Shown here: one piece after another, positions 8,983-17,541 of the stretch
Layout of the letters: each line of letters begins with the position of its first letter
How positions within the stretch are numbered: the first letter of the stretch is position 1
Source of the DNA: Cryptosporangium aurantiacum
GTDB taxonomy: Bacteria > Actinomycetota > Actinomycetes > Mycobacteriales > Cryptosporangiaceae
Assembly: GCF_900143005.1 (NCBI RefSeq)
Contig: NZ_FRCS01000002.1
Location: 248,001-312,000 of the forward strand
Direction of reading: 5' to 3'
Length of the DNA: 64,000 nt
Position numbers and translations under genes: made by a program
The notes under the pieces: generated by a model
What the model was told of the DNA's origin: nothing
The model's database searches: none
What the model saw: only the letters and a program-made list of their open reading frames with translations

Positions 8983-9382
8983 GCAGCGCGTCCATGAGGC
9001 GCTGCCGGTCGGCGTCGGTGAGGAACCGCACCACGGCCGGGAACACGACCTGCTCCTCCTCGGCGATGTGCTCCTCGAGCAGATCGCGGAGCTCGACCGC
9101 GGCCGCGCGGAGTTCCGCCGGACCGCCGCCGAGCGCCGGAATCCGGTCGAGCACGGCGTAGAGCGCGCGATGATCGTCGAGCAGCCCGGCCAGCTCGACG
9201 GTCGCGCCCGCCCGTTCGATCAGCATCGGCCAGACGACGTCGTCCTCGGCGGTCAGGTGGGCGCGGATCGCGGTCGCCAGCGCGGCGGCGGTCGCGGGGT
9301 CGGGGGCGGCGGTGAGGGCTCTGGCGTGCCCGATCAGGGCGCGGTGCAGGTCGGCGATCACGGTCGGCGCATCGAGTGACAT
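8897..9382 (-). CDS. Hemerythrin HHE domain protein (copy 1)
   Basis: A 161-residue cytoplasmic all-helical protein. It has the spaced His/Glu ligands of the HHE cation-binding fold: an HAR early helix, HLTAEDDVVWP, DHRALY and HIAEEEQVVFP. These are expected to hold a di-iron centre that binds oxygen or senses NO or redox state. ATG 9382 follows a weak GGAG region. The gene overlaps the 3' end of the SARP gene by 86 bp on the opposite strand and is divergent from the GPP34 gene. The same SARP/antisense-hemerythrin arrangement recurs at 13.5 kb, suggesting a duplicated functional unit. Confidence 0.88.
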   Translation of the reverse strand: MSLDAPTVIADLHRALIGHARALTAAPDPATAAALATAIRAHLTAEDDVVWPMLIERAGATVELAGLLDDHRALYAVLDRIPALGGGPAELRAAAVELRDLLEEHIAEEEQVVFPAVVRFLTDADRQRLMDALLSAPDGSTAASHRPGATERVAPDAPARR

Positions 9383-9472
9383 GGGAGGCTCCGGAGCAGA
9401 GGGTGCGACGACGCCCAGCGTCGGGGTCCGCGCTTTACGTCCGCTTACCCCCGACTTGGTTACCGTTGGACC

Positions 9473-10144
9473 ATGACTGTGCTTCCGCTGCCCGACGAGC
9501 TGCTGCTCCTCGCCTACGACGACGCGGCAGGCAAACCGCTGATCTCCACGACCACCCTCGACCTCGGCCTGGCCGCAGCGGTGTTGGTGGAGCTGGCGCT
9601 CGCGGGCCGGATCGTGGTCGAGCAGAAGAAGGTCCGGGTCACCGACCCCACGCCGGTGGACGAGCCGGTCGCCGAAGCAGTGCTGGACCGGCTCCGGGCC
9701 GCCTCGAAGCCGCGCGACCCACGGAGCTGGCTCACCACGCTGAGCCGGGGTCTGCGGGAGAAGATCCTCGACCGCCTGGTGGAGACCGGCGTCGTGGAGC
9801 GGGAGGAGAGCAAGGTCCTCGGGCTGTTCCGGGTGGTGCGGTACCCGGCGCTGAACCCCGCGCCGGAAACCGCAGCGCACGGTCGGCTCGACGCCGCGGT
9901 CCGGCACGGCGACCTGTCGGGTCGGCACACCGTCGCGCTGGCCTCGCTGGTGCGCGCCGTCGACCTCGGGCCGAAGCTGTTCCCCGACCTGCCCGCCAAG
10001 GAGGTTAAGTCCCGGCTGGACGAGATCTCCGAGGGTGAGTGGGCCGGAAAGGCGGTCAAGGAGGCGATCGCGGCGATCGGGGTGGCGCTCACCGCCGCGA
10101 CGTCGGCCGCGGTCGCCGCGACGATCACGACATCGGTGAGCTGA
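9473..10144 (+). CDS. GPP34 (GOLPH3/Vps74-like) family protein
   Basis: A 223-residue protein of the GPP34 family, which in eukaryotes binds phosphatidylinositol-4-phosphate and in actinobacteria is widespread with unknown role. The family start LPDELLLLAYDD and the segments LAAAVLVELALAGRI and REKILDRLVETGVVEREE are clear. The C-terminus ends in an Ala/Thr-rich hydrophobic stretch (~196-223) that could contact membrane. It is divergent from hemerythrin copy 1 across 90 bp and lies 70 bp before the second SARP gene, possibly co-transcribed with it. Bacterial members may take part in membrane or polarity processes, but that is not shown here. Confidence 0.88.
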   Translation: MTVLPLPDELLLLAYDDAAGKPLISTTTLDLGLAAAVLVELALAGRIVVEQKKVRVTDPTPVDEPVAEAVLDRLRAASKPRDPRSWLTTLSRGLREKILDRLVETGVVEREESKVLGLFRVVRYPALNPAPETAAHGRLDAAVRHGDLSGRHTVALASLVRAVDLGPKLFPDLPAKEVKSRLDEISEGEWAGKAVKEAIAAIGVALTAATSAAVAATITTSVS

Positions 10145-10214
10145 CCGGACACCGAGTCGGGAGGCGGACACTCGGGCCGACGACGGTCACCAGGCGCTTT
10201 ACGCTCCCGTTGCG

Positions 10215-13200
10215 ATGATCAGGTTGAGCGTGCTCGGCCCCGTCCGCGCGCAGGTCGCAGGCACGACCGTCGACCTCGGGGGTCCCCGCCAGCGTGCGGT
10301 GCTCGCGCGACTCGTGAGCGCGAGCGGGCAGGTCGTCTCGACCGAACGATTCATCGACGATCTGTGGTGCGGCGAACCACCGCCGAAAGCCCTGGCCGCC
10401 CTCCAGGTCTACGTTTCGCAGCTGCGCAAGATCCTGGAGCCGGACCGGCCTCCGCGCGCTCCGGCCAACACGCTGGTGACCGCTCCTCCCGGCTACCTGC
10501 TCCAGCTGCCCCGGGACGCCGTGGACGCCTGGCGGTTCGCGGACCTGATCGAACGGGCCGCAGCGGAACCGCAGCCGGACCGCGCGATCGAACTCTACGA
10601 ACGCGCGGCCGCCGAGTGGCAGGGTGCGGCCTACGCCGAGTTCGCCGACGAGCCGTGGGCGGCGCCGGAGGTCGAGCAGCTCGAGGAACTCCGCCGGGTC
10701 GCGGTCGAACGACGCGCCGACGCGTTGCTGCGCACCGGCCGGTCAGCCGACGCGGTGGCCGCACTCGATCCGCTGGTGCGCGCGTATCCGCTCCGCGAAG
10801 AGTCGACGCGGCTGCTGGCCCTCGCCCTGTACCGCGCCGGGCGTCAGGCGGACGCGCTGACCACGCTCCGAGCCGCGCGGACGCGGTTGGCCGAGGACCT
10901 CGGCGTCGACCCGAGCCCGCCGCTGCGCGCGTTGGAGGTGGCGCTGCTCCGGCAGGACCCGGAGTTGGACGTGCCCGCGCCCGAGCGAGTCGAGCGTCCC
11001 CGGAGCGCGGTAGCGCCCCCACCGCGGCGCGACACGCTGGTCGGTCGCGAGCGGGAACTGGCCGTCGTCACCGACGCGGCAACGATCGCCGCCCGCGGGT
11101 CGCTGCGCGTCGTCTGGATCGGCGGCGAGGCCGGCGCCGGCAAGTCCACACTGGTCGCCGCGGCGTCCGAACGACTGGCCGCGAACGGTTGGGTGGTGGC
11201 CCACGGACGCTGTCCGGAGTTGGACGGCGCTCCCCCGGCCTGGGCGTGGAGCGAGGTCGTCCAGTGCCTCGCCGACGAACTCCCGGACGATCTGCGCCGG
11301 CGCCTGGAACCGCTGCTCCGACAGGAGGCCGAGCCGTCCACCGACGCGGCGCTGCCCCGGTTCTGGCTCGCCCGCGCGTTGGCCGACCTGCTGCGGCTCC
11401 GCAGCGACCGCGCTCCGCTCGCGGTCGTCCTCGACGACGTGCACCGCGCCGACGGTGAGACGCTGCAACTCCTCCGGCAGATCGCCGCCGACCTCACCGA
11501 CCGTCCGATCCTGCTCGTCGCGACGTACCGCACGGTCGAGATCACCGACGAGGGCCGGGCGGCCAGGGCGGCGCTGGCCGGGCCCACCACCGACCGGCTG
11601 GAGCTGGCCGGGCTCACCGAGCCGGACGTGGCCGAGCTGCTCCGCCGATACGGCGGGCCGACGGGCGCTCACGATCCCGCCACCGTGCGACTGGTCACCA
11701 CCCGTACGGGCGGCAACCCGCTGTTCGTCTGTGAAACCGCCAGGCTGATCGCGGCCGAAGGCACCGAGGCCGCCGCGACCGTGGTTCCGGCGGGCGTGAG
11801 CGACGTGCTCCGCCGTCGGCTCGCGCGACTGCCCGGTGACTGCCGGGCGACGCTGCGGACGGCGTCCGTGGTCGGCCTGGAGTGGGACGTCGACCTGCTG
11901 CTCGCGCTCGGGGACGACGAGGAAGCGGTGCTGGACGCGCTGGAGGCGGGCGTGGTCACCGGCCTGCTCAGCGAACCGGCGCCGGGTCGGGTGCGGTTCG
12001 CGCACGTGCTGGTCCGCGACACGCTCTACGCCGACATCCCGCAACTTCGGCGGGTACGCATGCACCACCGGGTGCTGCGGGCGCTGGAGGCACACCGCCC
12101 GGACGACGTCGCCGCGCTGGCCCATCACGCCCTGGCCGGCGCGACGCCGCCCACCGCGCACCGAGCCGCGGAGCTGGCCGCCGCAGCGGCGGACGCGGCG
12201 TCCGCGCTGCACGCGCATCGAGAGGCCGCGTCGCTACGGCAGCGTGCGCTCGCCGCGCTGGACACCGCGCCGGGCGCGGACGACCGGCTCCGGCTCCGCC
12301 TGCTCTGCGGCTCGGTCTCCGCCCTCGGCCACGCGGGGGACGTGCTCGGGGCCCGGGCGGTCAGGGGCGAGGCGATCCTGGTGGCCCGGCACTCCGCCGA
12401 CCGGGCCGCTCTCGCGGCCGCGTACACGGCCTACGACGCCCCGACGCTGTGGTCGGTGCTCGTCGACGCGCAACCCGACGCCGAGCTGATCGCCGAGCTG
12501 CAAGCGCTGCTGGACGACTGCGACGACGAACCGACCCGGTGCCGCCTGCTCGCCACGCTCGGGTTGGAGATCGACACCAGCGACGTGCCGCGCGCCGACC
12601 GGGTGACGGCGGAGGCCGCCGCGATCGCCCGCCGGCTCGGCGACCCCGGGCTGCTCTGTCGTGCGCTCGGGGCGCGATACTTCGTGGCCCACACACCGTC
12701 CCGCCGCGCCGAGCTGGCGGCAGTGGGCACCGAGATGCTGGCCGCGTCGGCTGCCGCCGGTCTTCCCGGCTATCAGGCCCAGGCCCACCACGCGCTCTAC
12801 CAGGCTGCGCTGGGCGCCAACGACCTCGACCTGGCCGGCCACCACGCGACGCAGGCGGTGAAGCACTCCACCAGCAGCCAGCTGGGGCTCGCGCTCGGCG
12901 TCGTCGAGCTGTTCGACGGCCTGCGCCGCCTGGTCGGCGGTGACCCCGATCGGGCGGAGCAGCGTTACCGGGCGGCGATGGCGCAGGTGGAGGGGTCCGG
13001 TTCGCCGAACGCGGAGGGCATGACGCTCCTGCTCCGGTTCTGCGTCGAGCACGCCAGGCCCAGCTTCGATCCGGCGGTCGCCGGTGAACTCGCCGACTTC
13101 GCGGCCGGACAGCGGGAGCGGCTCGGTCCCGCGCTCGACGAGCTGTACACCCGGCTGCTCGTGCTCGCCGGACGGCCGGACGACGCCCGGCGCGGGTGGC

Positions 13201-13529
13201 GGCCCGAGGTCCCGGTTCCCGAGGACTACTACTGGCTCATGTGGATGGTGCTGCGCGCGGAGAACGCGATCGGCGTCGACCGTCGTGACGTCGCCGAGCA
13301 GTGCTACCGGGCGCTCCTGCCGTGGGCCGGGCAGCTGGCCGGAGCCAGCGCCGGTGCGGCGACGCTCGGACCGGTCGACCACACGCTCGGGCAGCTGGCC
13401 GACCACCTCGGGCGGCACGCCGACGCGGCCCGGCACTACCGGGCCGCGCTCGTCGTCGCCGAAACCGTCGGAGCGCCGCACTGGGCCGAACGGAGCCGCG
13501 CGGCGATCCGCCCGCTCACCCGAAGATGA
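10215..13529 (+). CDS. AfsR/SARP-like regulator: wHTH-BTAD-AAA ATPase-helical repeats (paralogue 2)
   Basis: A 1104-residue close paralogue of the protein at 5524, matching along its whole length. The winged helix has the GEPPPKALAALQVYVSQLRK block, the BTAD has AYAEFADEPWA, Walker A is GGEAGAGKST, Walker B is LAVVLDDVHRAD, and both share the ATPase block RLARLPG and C-terminal PEDYYWLMWM-type repeats. It lacks the 16-residue insert and most of the inter-domain linker of paralogue 1. It should be a DNA-binding, nucleotide-switched activator. The ATG start has no obvious ribosome site. The last 14 bases overlap the opposing second hemerythrin gene. The unit SARP plus hemerythrin therefore occurs twice in tandem. 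Confidence 0.92.
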   Translation: MIRLSVLGPVRAQVAGTTVDLGGPRQRAVLARLVSASGQVVSTERFIDDLWCGEPPPKALAALQVYVSQLRKILEPDRPPRAPANTLVTAPPGYLLQLPRDAVDAWRFADLIERAAAEPQPDRAIELYERAAAEWQGAAYAEFADEPWAAPEVEQLEELRRVAVERRADALLRTGRSADAVAALDPLVRAYPLREESTRLLALALYRAGRQADALTTLRAARTRLAEDLGVDPSPPLRALEVALLRQDPELDVPAPERVERPRSAVAPPPRRDTLVGRERELAVVTDAATIAARGSLRVVWIGGEAGAGKSTLVAAASERLAANGWVVAHGRCPELDGAPPAWAWSEVVQCLADELPDDLRRRLEPLLRQEAEPSTDAALPRFWLARALADLLRLRSDRAPLAVVLDDVHRADGETLQLLRQIAADLTDRPILLVATYRTVEITDEGRAARAALAGPTTDRLELAGLTEPDVAELLRRYGGPTGAHDPATVRLVTTRTGGNPLFVCETARLIAAEGTEAAATVVPAGVSDVLRRRLARLPGDCRATLRTASVVGLEWDVDLLLALGDDEEAVLDALEAGVVTGLLSEPAPGRVRFAHVLVRDTLYADIPQLRRVRMHHRVLRALEAHRPDDVAALAHHALAGATPPTAHRAAELAAAAADAASALHAHREAASLRQRALAALDTAPGADDRLRLRLLCGSVSALGHAGDVLGARAVRGEAILVARHSADRAALAAAYTAYDAPTLWSVLVDAQPDAELIAELQALLDDCDDEPTRCRLLATLGLEIDTSDVPRADRVTAEAAAIARRLGDPGLLCRALGARYFVAHTPSRRAELAAVGTEMLAASAAAGLPGYQAQAHHALYQAALGANDLDLAGHHATQAVKHSTSSQLGLALGVVELFDGLRRLVGGDPDRAEQRYRAAMAQVEGSGSPNAEGMTLLLRFCVEHARPSFDPAVAGELADFAAGQRERLGPALDELYTRLLVLAGRPDDARRGWRPEVPVPEDYYWLMWMVLRAENAIGVDRRDVAEQCYRALLPWAGQLAGASAGAATLGPVDHTLGQLADHLGRHADAARHYRAALVVAETVGAPHWAERSRAAIRPLTRR

Positions 13530-14163
13530 CCCTGGCCCGGCGCCGGTAGCGGCCGCCGAGCAGCGTGTTCATCACGACCAGCGCCGGGCCCGCCTCCCGG
13601 CGCAGCGCTGCCAGCTCGTCCTCACCGACGTAGCGGAGCACCCACGGCAGGACGAACGACGGCTTGCCGCCGCCCTTGCGCACCTCGGCCTCCACGTCCT
13701 TCCACTCGGCGACGCTCAGGTAGCGAATGATCGCCGGGAACACCGTCCGTTCCTCCTCCTCGATGTGCTCGTCGAGCAGGTCCCGCAGGTCGGCCAGTTC
13801 CCGGGCCACCGCGCCTGCTGCGGCGAGATCGTTCGGCGCGACGGCGAAGCCTTCCGCTGCCGCTCGGATCCGGTCCAGCACAGGGTCGAGTTCGGCGTGG
13901 TCGGCGGTGAGGCCGGCCAGCTCCACCGCACCGCCGGCGCTGCGCTCCAGCGCCGGCCAGAGCACGTCGTCCTCGGCCCGGTGATGGTGGTGGATCGCGT
14001 CGCAGACCTCGTCGAGGTGGGCGCGCAGGAAGCGCGCCCGCCGCGGCGTGCAGCGCTCCCGCCCCTCGGCGAAGGTCGCCGCGGTGGCGGCCAGCGCGCG
14101 GACGTCACCGCGCATGGCGCGGTGGATCAGGCCGATCCCCAGCAGGTCCGGCTTCGTGCTCAT
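13516..14163 (-). CDS. Hemerythrin HHE domain protein (copy 2)
   Basis: A 215-residue protein with the HHE four-helix signature: HRAMRGD at the N-terminus, HHHHRAEDDVLWP, DHAELD and HIEEEERTVFP. It is larger than copy 1, with an added C-terminal ~60 residues containing a WVLRYVGEDELAALRREAGP helix pair, as in longer actinobacterial members. A di-iron oxygen/NO/redox role is a family inference. The ATG at 14163 has a GGGGAA site. Its 3' end overlaps SARP paralogue 2 by 14 bp tail to tail. It is divergent from the DUF4236-like gene across 225 bp in which I see no further gene. Confidence 0.88.
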   Translation of the reverse strand: MSTKPDLLGIGLIHRAMRGDVRALAATAATFAEGRERCTPRRARFLRAHLDEVCDAIHHHHRAEDDVLWPALERSAGGAVELAGLTADHAELDPVLDRIRAAAEGFAVAPNDLAAAGAVARELADLRDLLDEHIEEEERTVFPAIIRYLSVAEWKDVEAEVRKGGGKPSFVLPWVLRYVGEDELAALRREAGPALVVMNTLLGGRYRRRARVIFG

Positions 14164-14388
14164 CGATGTTCCCCTCGGTACGGCGCGGGCCGCGGCGGCC
14201 GACGCGGTCGGTGTCGTCCGACGGTCACCCGCAGCGGTTATCGACGACTAAGTGGCGGCTAAGCCGAATACCGGATGTTCGTCCGGAGACCGGCCTGGGT
14301 ACTGACCTTTCGAGGCAGTCGGCGGACCAACCCCCGCCGGTCGCAAGGACGTCGACCGGCCGGACGCCGAGCGAGACGAGGAGGACCG

Positions 14389-14574
14389 ATGCCCGTCCAG
14401 TACCGGAAGCAGCATTCGTTCGGCCCGCTGAAGATCAACGTGACGCAGAACGGTATGTCGTCCTGGTCGTTGAAGTTCGGCCGCTGGTCGTGGAACTCGC
14501 GTACCAAGGAGCAGCGCTACGACCTGCCCGGCCCGTTCACCTGGCGCAGCGGCCGCCGCGCACGCCGGAGCTGA
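14389..14574 (+). CDS. Small DUF4236-like protein
   Basis: A 61-residue basic protein starting MPVQYRKQHSFGPLKINVTQ and ending in LPGPFTWRSGRRARRS. The N-terminal pattern (aromatic-Arg-Lys, phi-Gly-Pro, Lys/Arg-Ile-Asn) and the LPGPF.WR ending match the short actinobacterial proteins assigned to DUF4236. No function is known. ATG 14389 is preceded by GAGGAGG at the proper distance, and a strong hairpin follows the stop. Longer in-frame starts upstream lack a ribosome site and read through non-coding-like sequence. Confidence 0.75.
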   Translation: MPVQYRKQHSFGPLKINVTQNGMSSWSLKFGRWSWNSRTKEQRYDLPGPFTWRSGRRARRS

Positions 14575-14580
14575 CCGAAA

Positions 14581-14617
14581 CGACGGCGGGCGCCCCACCG
14601 AGGGGCGCCCGCCGTCG
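14581..14617. terminator. Bidirectional hairpin terminator
   Basis: A perfect 16-bp GC-rich stem (arms 14581-14596 and 14602-14617) with a 5-nt loop. It lies 7 bp after the DUF4236-like stop codon and 5 bp beyond the stop of the convergent AlkP-type gene, so it can end both transcripts. Confidence 0.85.
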
Positions 14618-14622
14618 TCGTG

Positions 14623-16767
14623 TCAGAGCAACCTCGCCTCGCCGACCGGAAGGTGGTCGAGCGGCGAGTCCAGCGGGCTGACCGGCGGCGCGGGCTCCTC
14701 GACGGCGGCGGTAGCGGCCAACGCGTCCGCATAGGCGTCGTGACCGAGCCAGGCCAGCCACGCACGCAGGACCTTGTGGACCTCTTCCGGACCGACCAGC
14801 GGTTCCACCGGCGTCGGCAGGTCGACCGGGTACAGCAGGAACGCCGTGGTCTGCGGGCCACCGAGACCGCCGTGCGAACCGACCAGCGGCTCGAACGCCG
14901 CCACCTCGTCGGTCTGCGGGTCGTGCAAGCTGTTGACCATGATGTCCGCGACGTGCGGGTAGGTGTCGGTTCGCCGGACCAGCGCCGGTGCGTGCGGTCC
15001 GAACGGCTGCAGCGGGTCGAGCCCCAGCACCTCACCGGAGTCCAGGTAGTGGGCACCGTGCCTGCCGAGAACGACCGACCCGCGCGACGCGGTGCTGAGC
15101 AGCAGGAAGCCGATGCCCGGGTGCTCGACGAGGCTCGGCAGCAGATCCGGGTAGGCCGCCTGGATCTCCTCGAGCGTCAGCCGTTCCGGGCGATCGGTGA
15201 AGTAGACGAGACCGAGGTTGCCGGAGCCGAGCACGAGGATGCCCTCTCTGGCTGCCGCCTCCTCCTCGGCCGACCGGACCCGCTCCCCCGCCATCTCCGG
15301 TTTGTGCTCCGCGGCGGGCACCAGACGCCGCAGCGCGCGGGCGGCGAACCCCAGGTTGCTTCCGTCCGGCCCGGTCAGCGCGTCCTCGGTCGCGCGTGGC
15401 CGCTGCCCGCAGCAACCCTGGACGATCTGCTCCAACGTGACGCCGTACCGCTGCGCGAACGTGGCGCCCTGGCTCTGCCCGTGGTCGGAGAGCACGACCA
15501 GCCGGTACGGCCGCGGCGCGAGTTCGGCGGCGCGGGCCAGGCGTCCGATCTGCTGGTCGATCGAGCGCAGCACCGCCAGCGAGTCGTACCGCTCGATCCC
15601 GGAGTGGTGCGCGACCTCGTCGTACCCGGTGAGGTCGGCGTAGACGACCGAACGGCCGGCCATCATGTCGTCGACGACGCCCTCCACCACCAGGTCGCGG
15701 GTGACCACCGTGGCCAGCGCCCGCACCAGCGGATAGATGCCGCCGCGCGGTACTCGCGGCCGGACGTCCCGGTGCCGCTGGGTGGTCGCGGCGACGAGTT
15801 CCCGAACGACGTCGATCACCGCGCCGGTGAGCGTCCGGACCGCGTTGTAGGGGTTGGCGAAGTACCCCTGGTAACCGGCGCCGAGCCGGCCCTTGCGACG
15901 GCCCGCGCTGCTCAGCGTCACGCTCTTGTGGGCGGCGTCGCCGGTGAACAGGTTGCCGCGGCTCGCGCCGTCGTCGTGCAGCAGTCCCCGGCCGTCGGAG
16001 TGCCGCCGCTCGATCTCGGCGGCGTCCGCCGGGCGGTTGCTCACCATCAGGCGTCCGTGGTCCTTCTCGTACCAGCGGAACGCCGGCATGTCCCGGTTGG
16101 ACCCGTGCAGGATGCCGCACTGCGACGCGCCGGTCTGCGACGACCAGTCGGTGGTCCACGGGATCAACCGGTGGCTGCCCGCGGCGAGCCAGCGGGCCAG
16201 CGTCGGCGCGTCACCGTCCCGGATCGCCCGCTGTAGTACCTCGTGGCCGAGCCCGTCGATCTGCACCATCACCAGGCCGGGGACGCTGTTCGGGCGCCCC
16301 AAGCCGCCCTTCTGGATACGCCGCCGTGCCCGCCGTCGCGCGCGACGGTGGAAGAACTCGTCCTCGTCGACCGCGACCAGGCTGCTGGTGAGCCCGGTGA
16401 CGGCCGAGACCGTCAGCGCGACCAGCAGGCCCGCCGGTGGGCCGGGCAGCCGGACGTCCGGGATCTCGGTCAGGCTCAGGTACACGAGCAGTCCGTTGAG
16501 GACGAACGAGCCGAGACCCAGCGTCAGCACCGAGATCGCCAGCGCGAACCGCATCAGGACCGGCCAGACGAGCGCGTTCAGCGCGCTCAGCGCGACCGAG
16601 ATGACGAGCGCGTTCACCGGCCTGCCGATGTCGAAGCCGGGCAGCGTCAGCGACAGCGCACCGACCGAACCGGCGCCGACCAACCACACCAGGATGAGTC
16701 GCGTCGCCGTGCGTCCGCCGCGAACCAGCCGACGCCCGCCGCTCCGCAGCAGCCGGAAGCGCGTCAC
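14623..16767 (-). CDS. Phage-holin-like membrane domain fused to alkaline-phosphatase-superfamily phosphodiesterase
   Basis: A 714-residue protein. Residues ~20-135 hold four hydrophobic helices with the holin family 4 pattern (GFDIGRPVNALVISVALSAL, then VLTLGLGSFVLNGLLVYL). A basic RRRARRRARRR linker precedes a type I phosphodiesterase/alkaline phosphatase-like domain. Metal-site motifs are VMVQIDGLGHEVL near residue 165, WSSQTGASQCGILHG, DLTGYDEVAHHSG and VLSDHGQSQG; the catalytic Thr follows SSQ. This domain should hydrolyse phosphodiester or phosphonate bonds at the membrane; the substrate is unknown. The GTG start is 6 bp after the DedA stop, so the two are co-transcribed. Confidence 0.88.
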   Translation of the reverse strand: MTRFRLLRSGGRRLVRGGRTATRLILVWLVGAGSVGALSLTLPGFDIGRPVNALVISVALSALNALVWPVLMRFALAISVLTLGLGSFVLNGLLVYLSLTEIPDVRLPGPPAGLLVALTVSAVTGLTSSLVAVDEDEFFHRRARRRARRRIQKGGLGRPNSVPGLVMVQIDGLGHEVLQRAIRDGDAPTLARWLAAGSHRLIPWTTDWSSQTGASQCGILHGSNRDMPAFRWYEKDHGRLMVSNRPADAAEIERRHSDGRGLLHDDGASRGNLFTGDAAHKSVTLSSAGRRKGRLGAGYQGYFANPYNAVRTLTGAVIDVVRELVAATTQRHRDVRPRVPRGGIYPLVRALATVVTRDLVVEGVVDDMMAGRSVVYADLTGYDEVAHHSGIERYDSLAVLRSIDQQIGRLARAAELAPRPYRLVVLSDHGQSQGATFAQRYGVTLEQIVQGCCGQRPRATEDALTGPDGSNLGFAARALRRLVPAAEHKPEMAGERVRSAEEEAAAREGILVLGSGNLGLVYFTDRPERLTLEEIQAAYPDLLPSLVEHPGIGFLLLSTASRGSVVLGRHGAHYLDSGEVLGLDPLQPFGPHAPALVRRTDTYPHVADIMVNSLHDPQTDEVAAFEPLVGSHGGLGGPQTTAFLLYPVDLPTPVEPLVGPEEVHKVLRAWLAWLGHDAYADALAATAAVEEPAPPVSPLDSPLDHLPVGEARLL

Positions 16768-16773
16768 TCGCGA

Positions 16774-17541
16774 TCAGCCGACCGGTCCGGCAGCCTCTGC
16801 CGACGTCTCCGCGGGAGGACGTCGACGTAGCCGGAGCCGCGGCGCCGGTTGGTCGCCACCGGAGTCCGAGTCGTCCCCGGACGAGTCCTGCCGGTTGGCC
16901 AGCCATCTCTGCACCAGCCGCGCGACCGCGGACACCAGCAGCGTGACCACGACCGTCACCGCGATGGCGACCAGCGGGTTCGCGAACAGGCTGCCGCCGA
17001 GCAGGCCCATCACCGCGTAGGCGATCGCCCAGACGACCGCCGCGACCGCTGCTCCGTTCAAGTACCGCGGCCACGGGTACCGGATCGCGCTCGCCGCGAA
17101 CAGCGTCGGCAGTCGGCCACCGGGGATCAGCCGGGAGACGACCAGCACCTGGGTGCCGTTCTCGGTCAGCCGGCGGCGGGTCTCGGCGAGCCGCTCGCTG
17201 CCCTCGGGTGTGTCTTCGGACAGCGACGGCAGGTTGCGGCTGATCAGCCCGGTCACGCCGCGTCGGCCCCAGCGGAAGAGCGCGTAGACCGCGCAGTCGC
17301 CCAGCCAGGCCGACGCGGCGGCCAGCACGATCACTTCGATCAACGACACGCCGCCGTTGTGCACGGCCAGCACCGCCGCGGCGCTGACCACCGCCCCGGT
17401 CGGGATCACCGGAACGATCGCGCCGAGCAGCACCGCGATCACCAGCACGGGGTAACTCGCGGACGCCGCGTCGGCGAGGCGGTCGGGCCAGGCGGTGGCG
17501 ATCGCCTCGGCGGACGCGAGCGTCATCGTCTGCCCGGTCAT
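16774..17541 (-). CDS. DedA-family membrane protein
   Basis: A 255-residue polytopic protein of the DedA/VTT superfamily, proposed to act in lipid flipping and envelope homeostasis. It shows the hydrophobic start VLVIAVLLGAIVPVIPTGAVV, the GDCAVYALFRWGRRG segment, and the family motif VVSRLIPGGRLPTLFAASA with conserved Arg and Gly. The C-terminus is charged and disordered. The start ATG overlaps the stop of the upstream MBL gene (ATGA), showing translational coupling. With the downstream AlkP-type enzyme it suggests joint work on membrane phospholipids or polyprenyl phosphates. That is inference. Confidence 0.9.
   Translation of the reverse strand: MTGQTMTLASAEAIATAWPDRLADAASASYPVLVIAVLLGAIVPVIPTGAVVSAAAVLAVHNGGVSLIEVIVLAAASAWLGDCAVYALFRWGRRGVTGLISRNLPSLSEDTPEGSERLAETRRRLTENGTQVLVVSRLIPGGRLPTLFAASAIRYPWPRYLNGAAVAAVVWAIAYAVMGLLGGSLFANPLVAIAVTVVVTLLVSAVARLVQRWLANRQDSSGDDSDSGGDQPAPRLRLRRRPPAETSAEAAGPVG

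Noticed and set aside
9430-10203. Decamer GCGCTTTACG shared before the GPP34 gene (9430) and SARP2 (10194)
   Set aside because: Too short to call a shared regulatory site, and the distances to the two starts differ.
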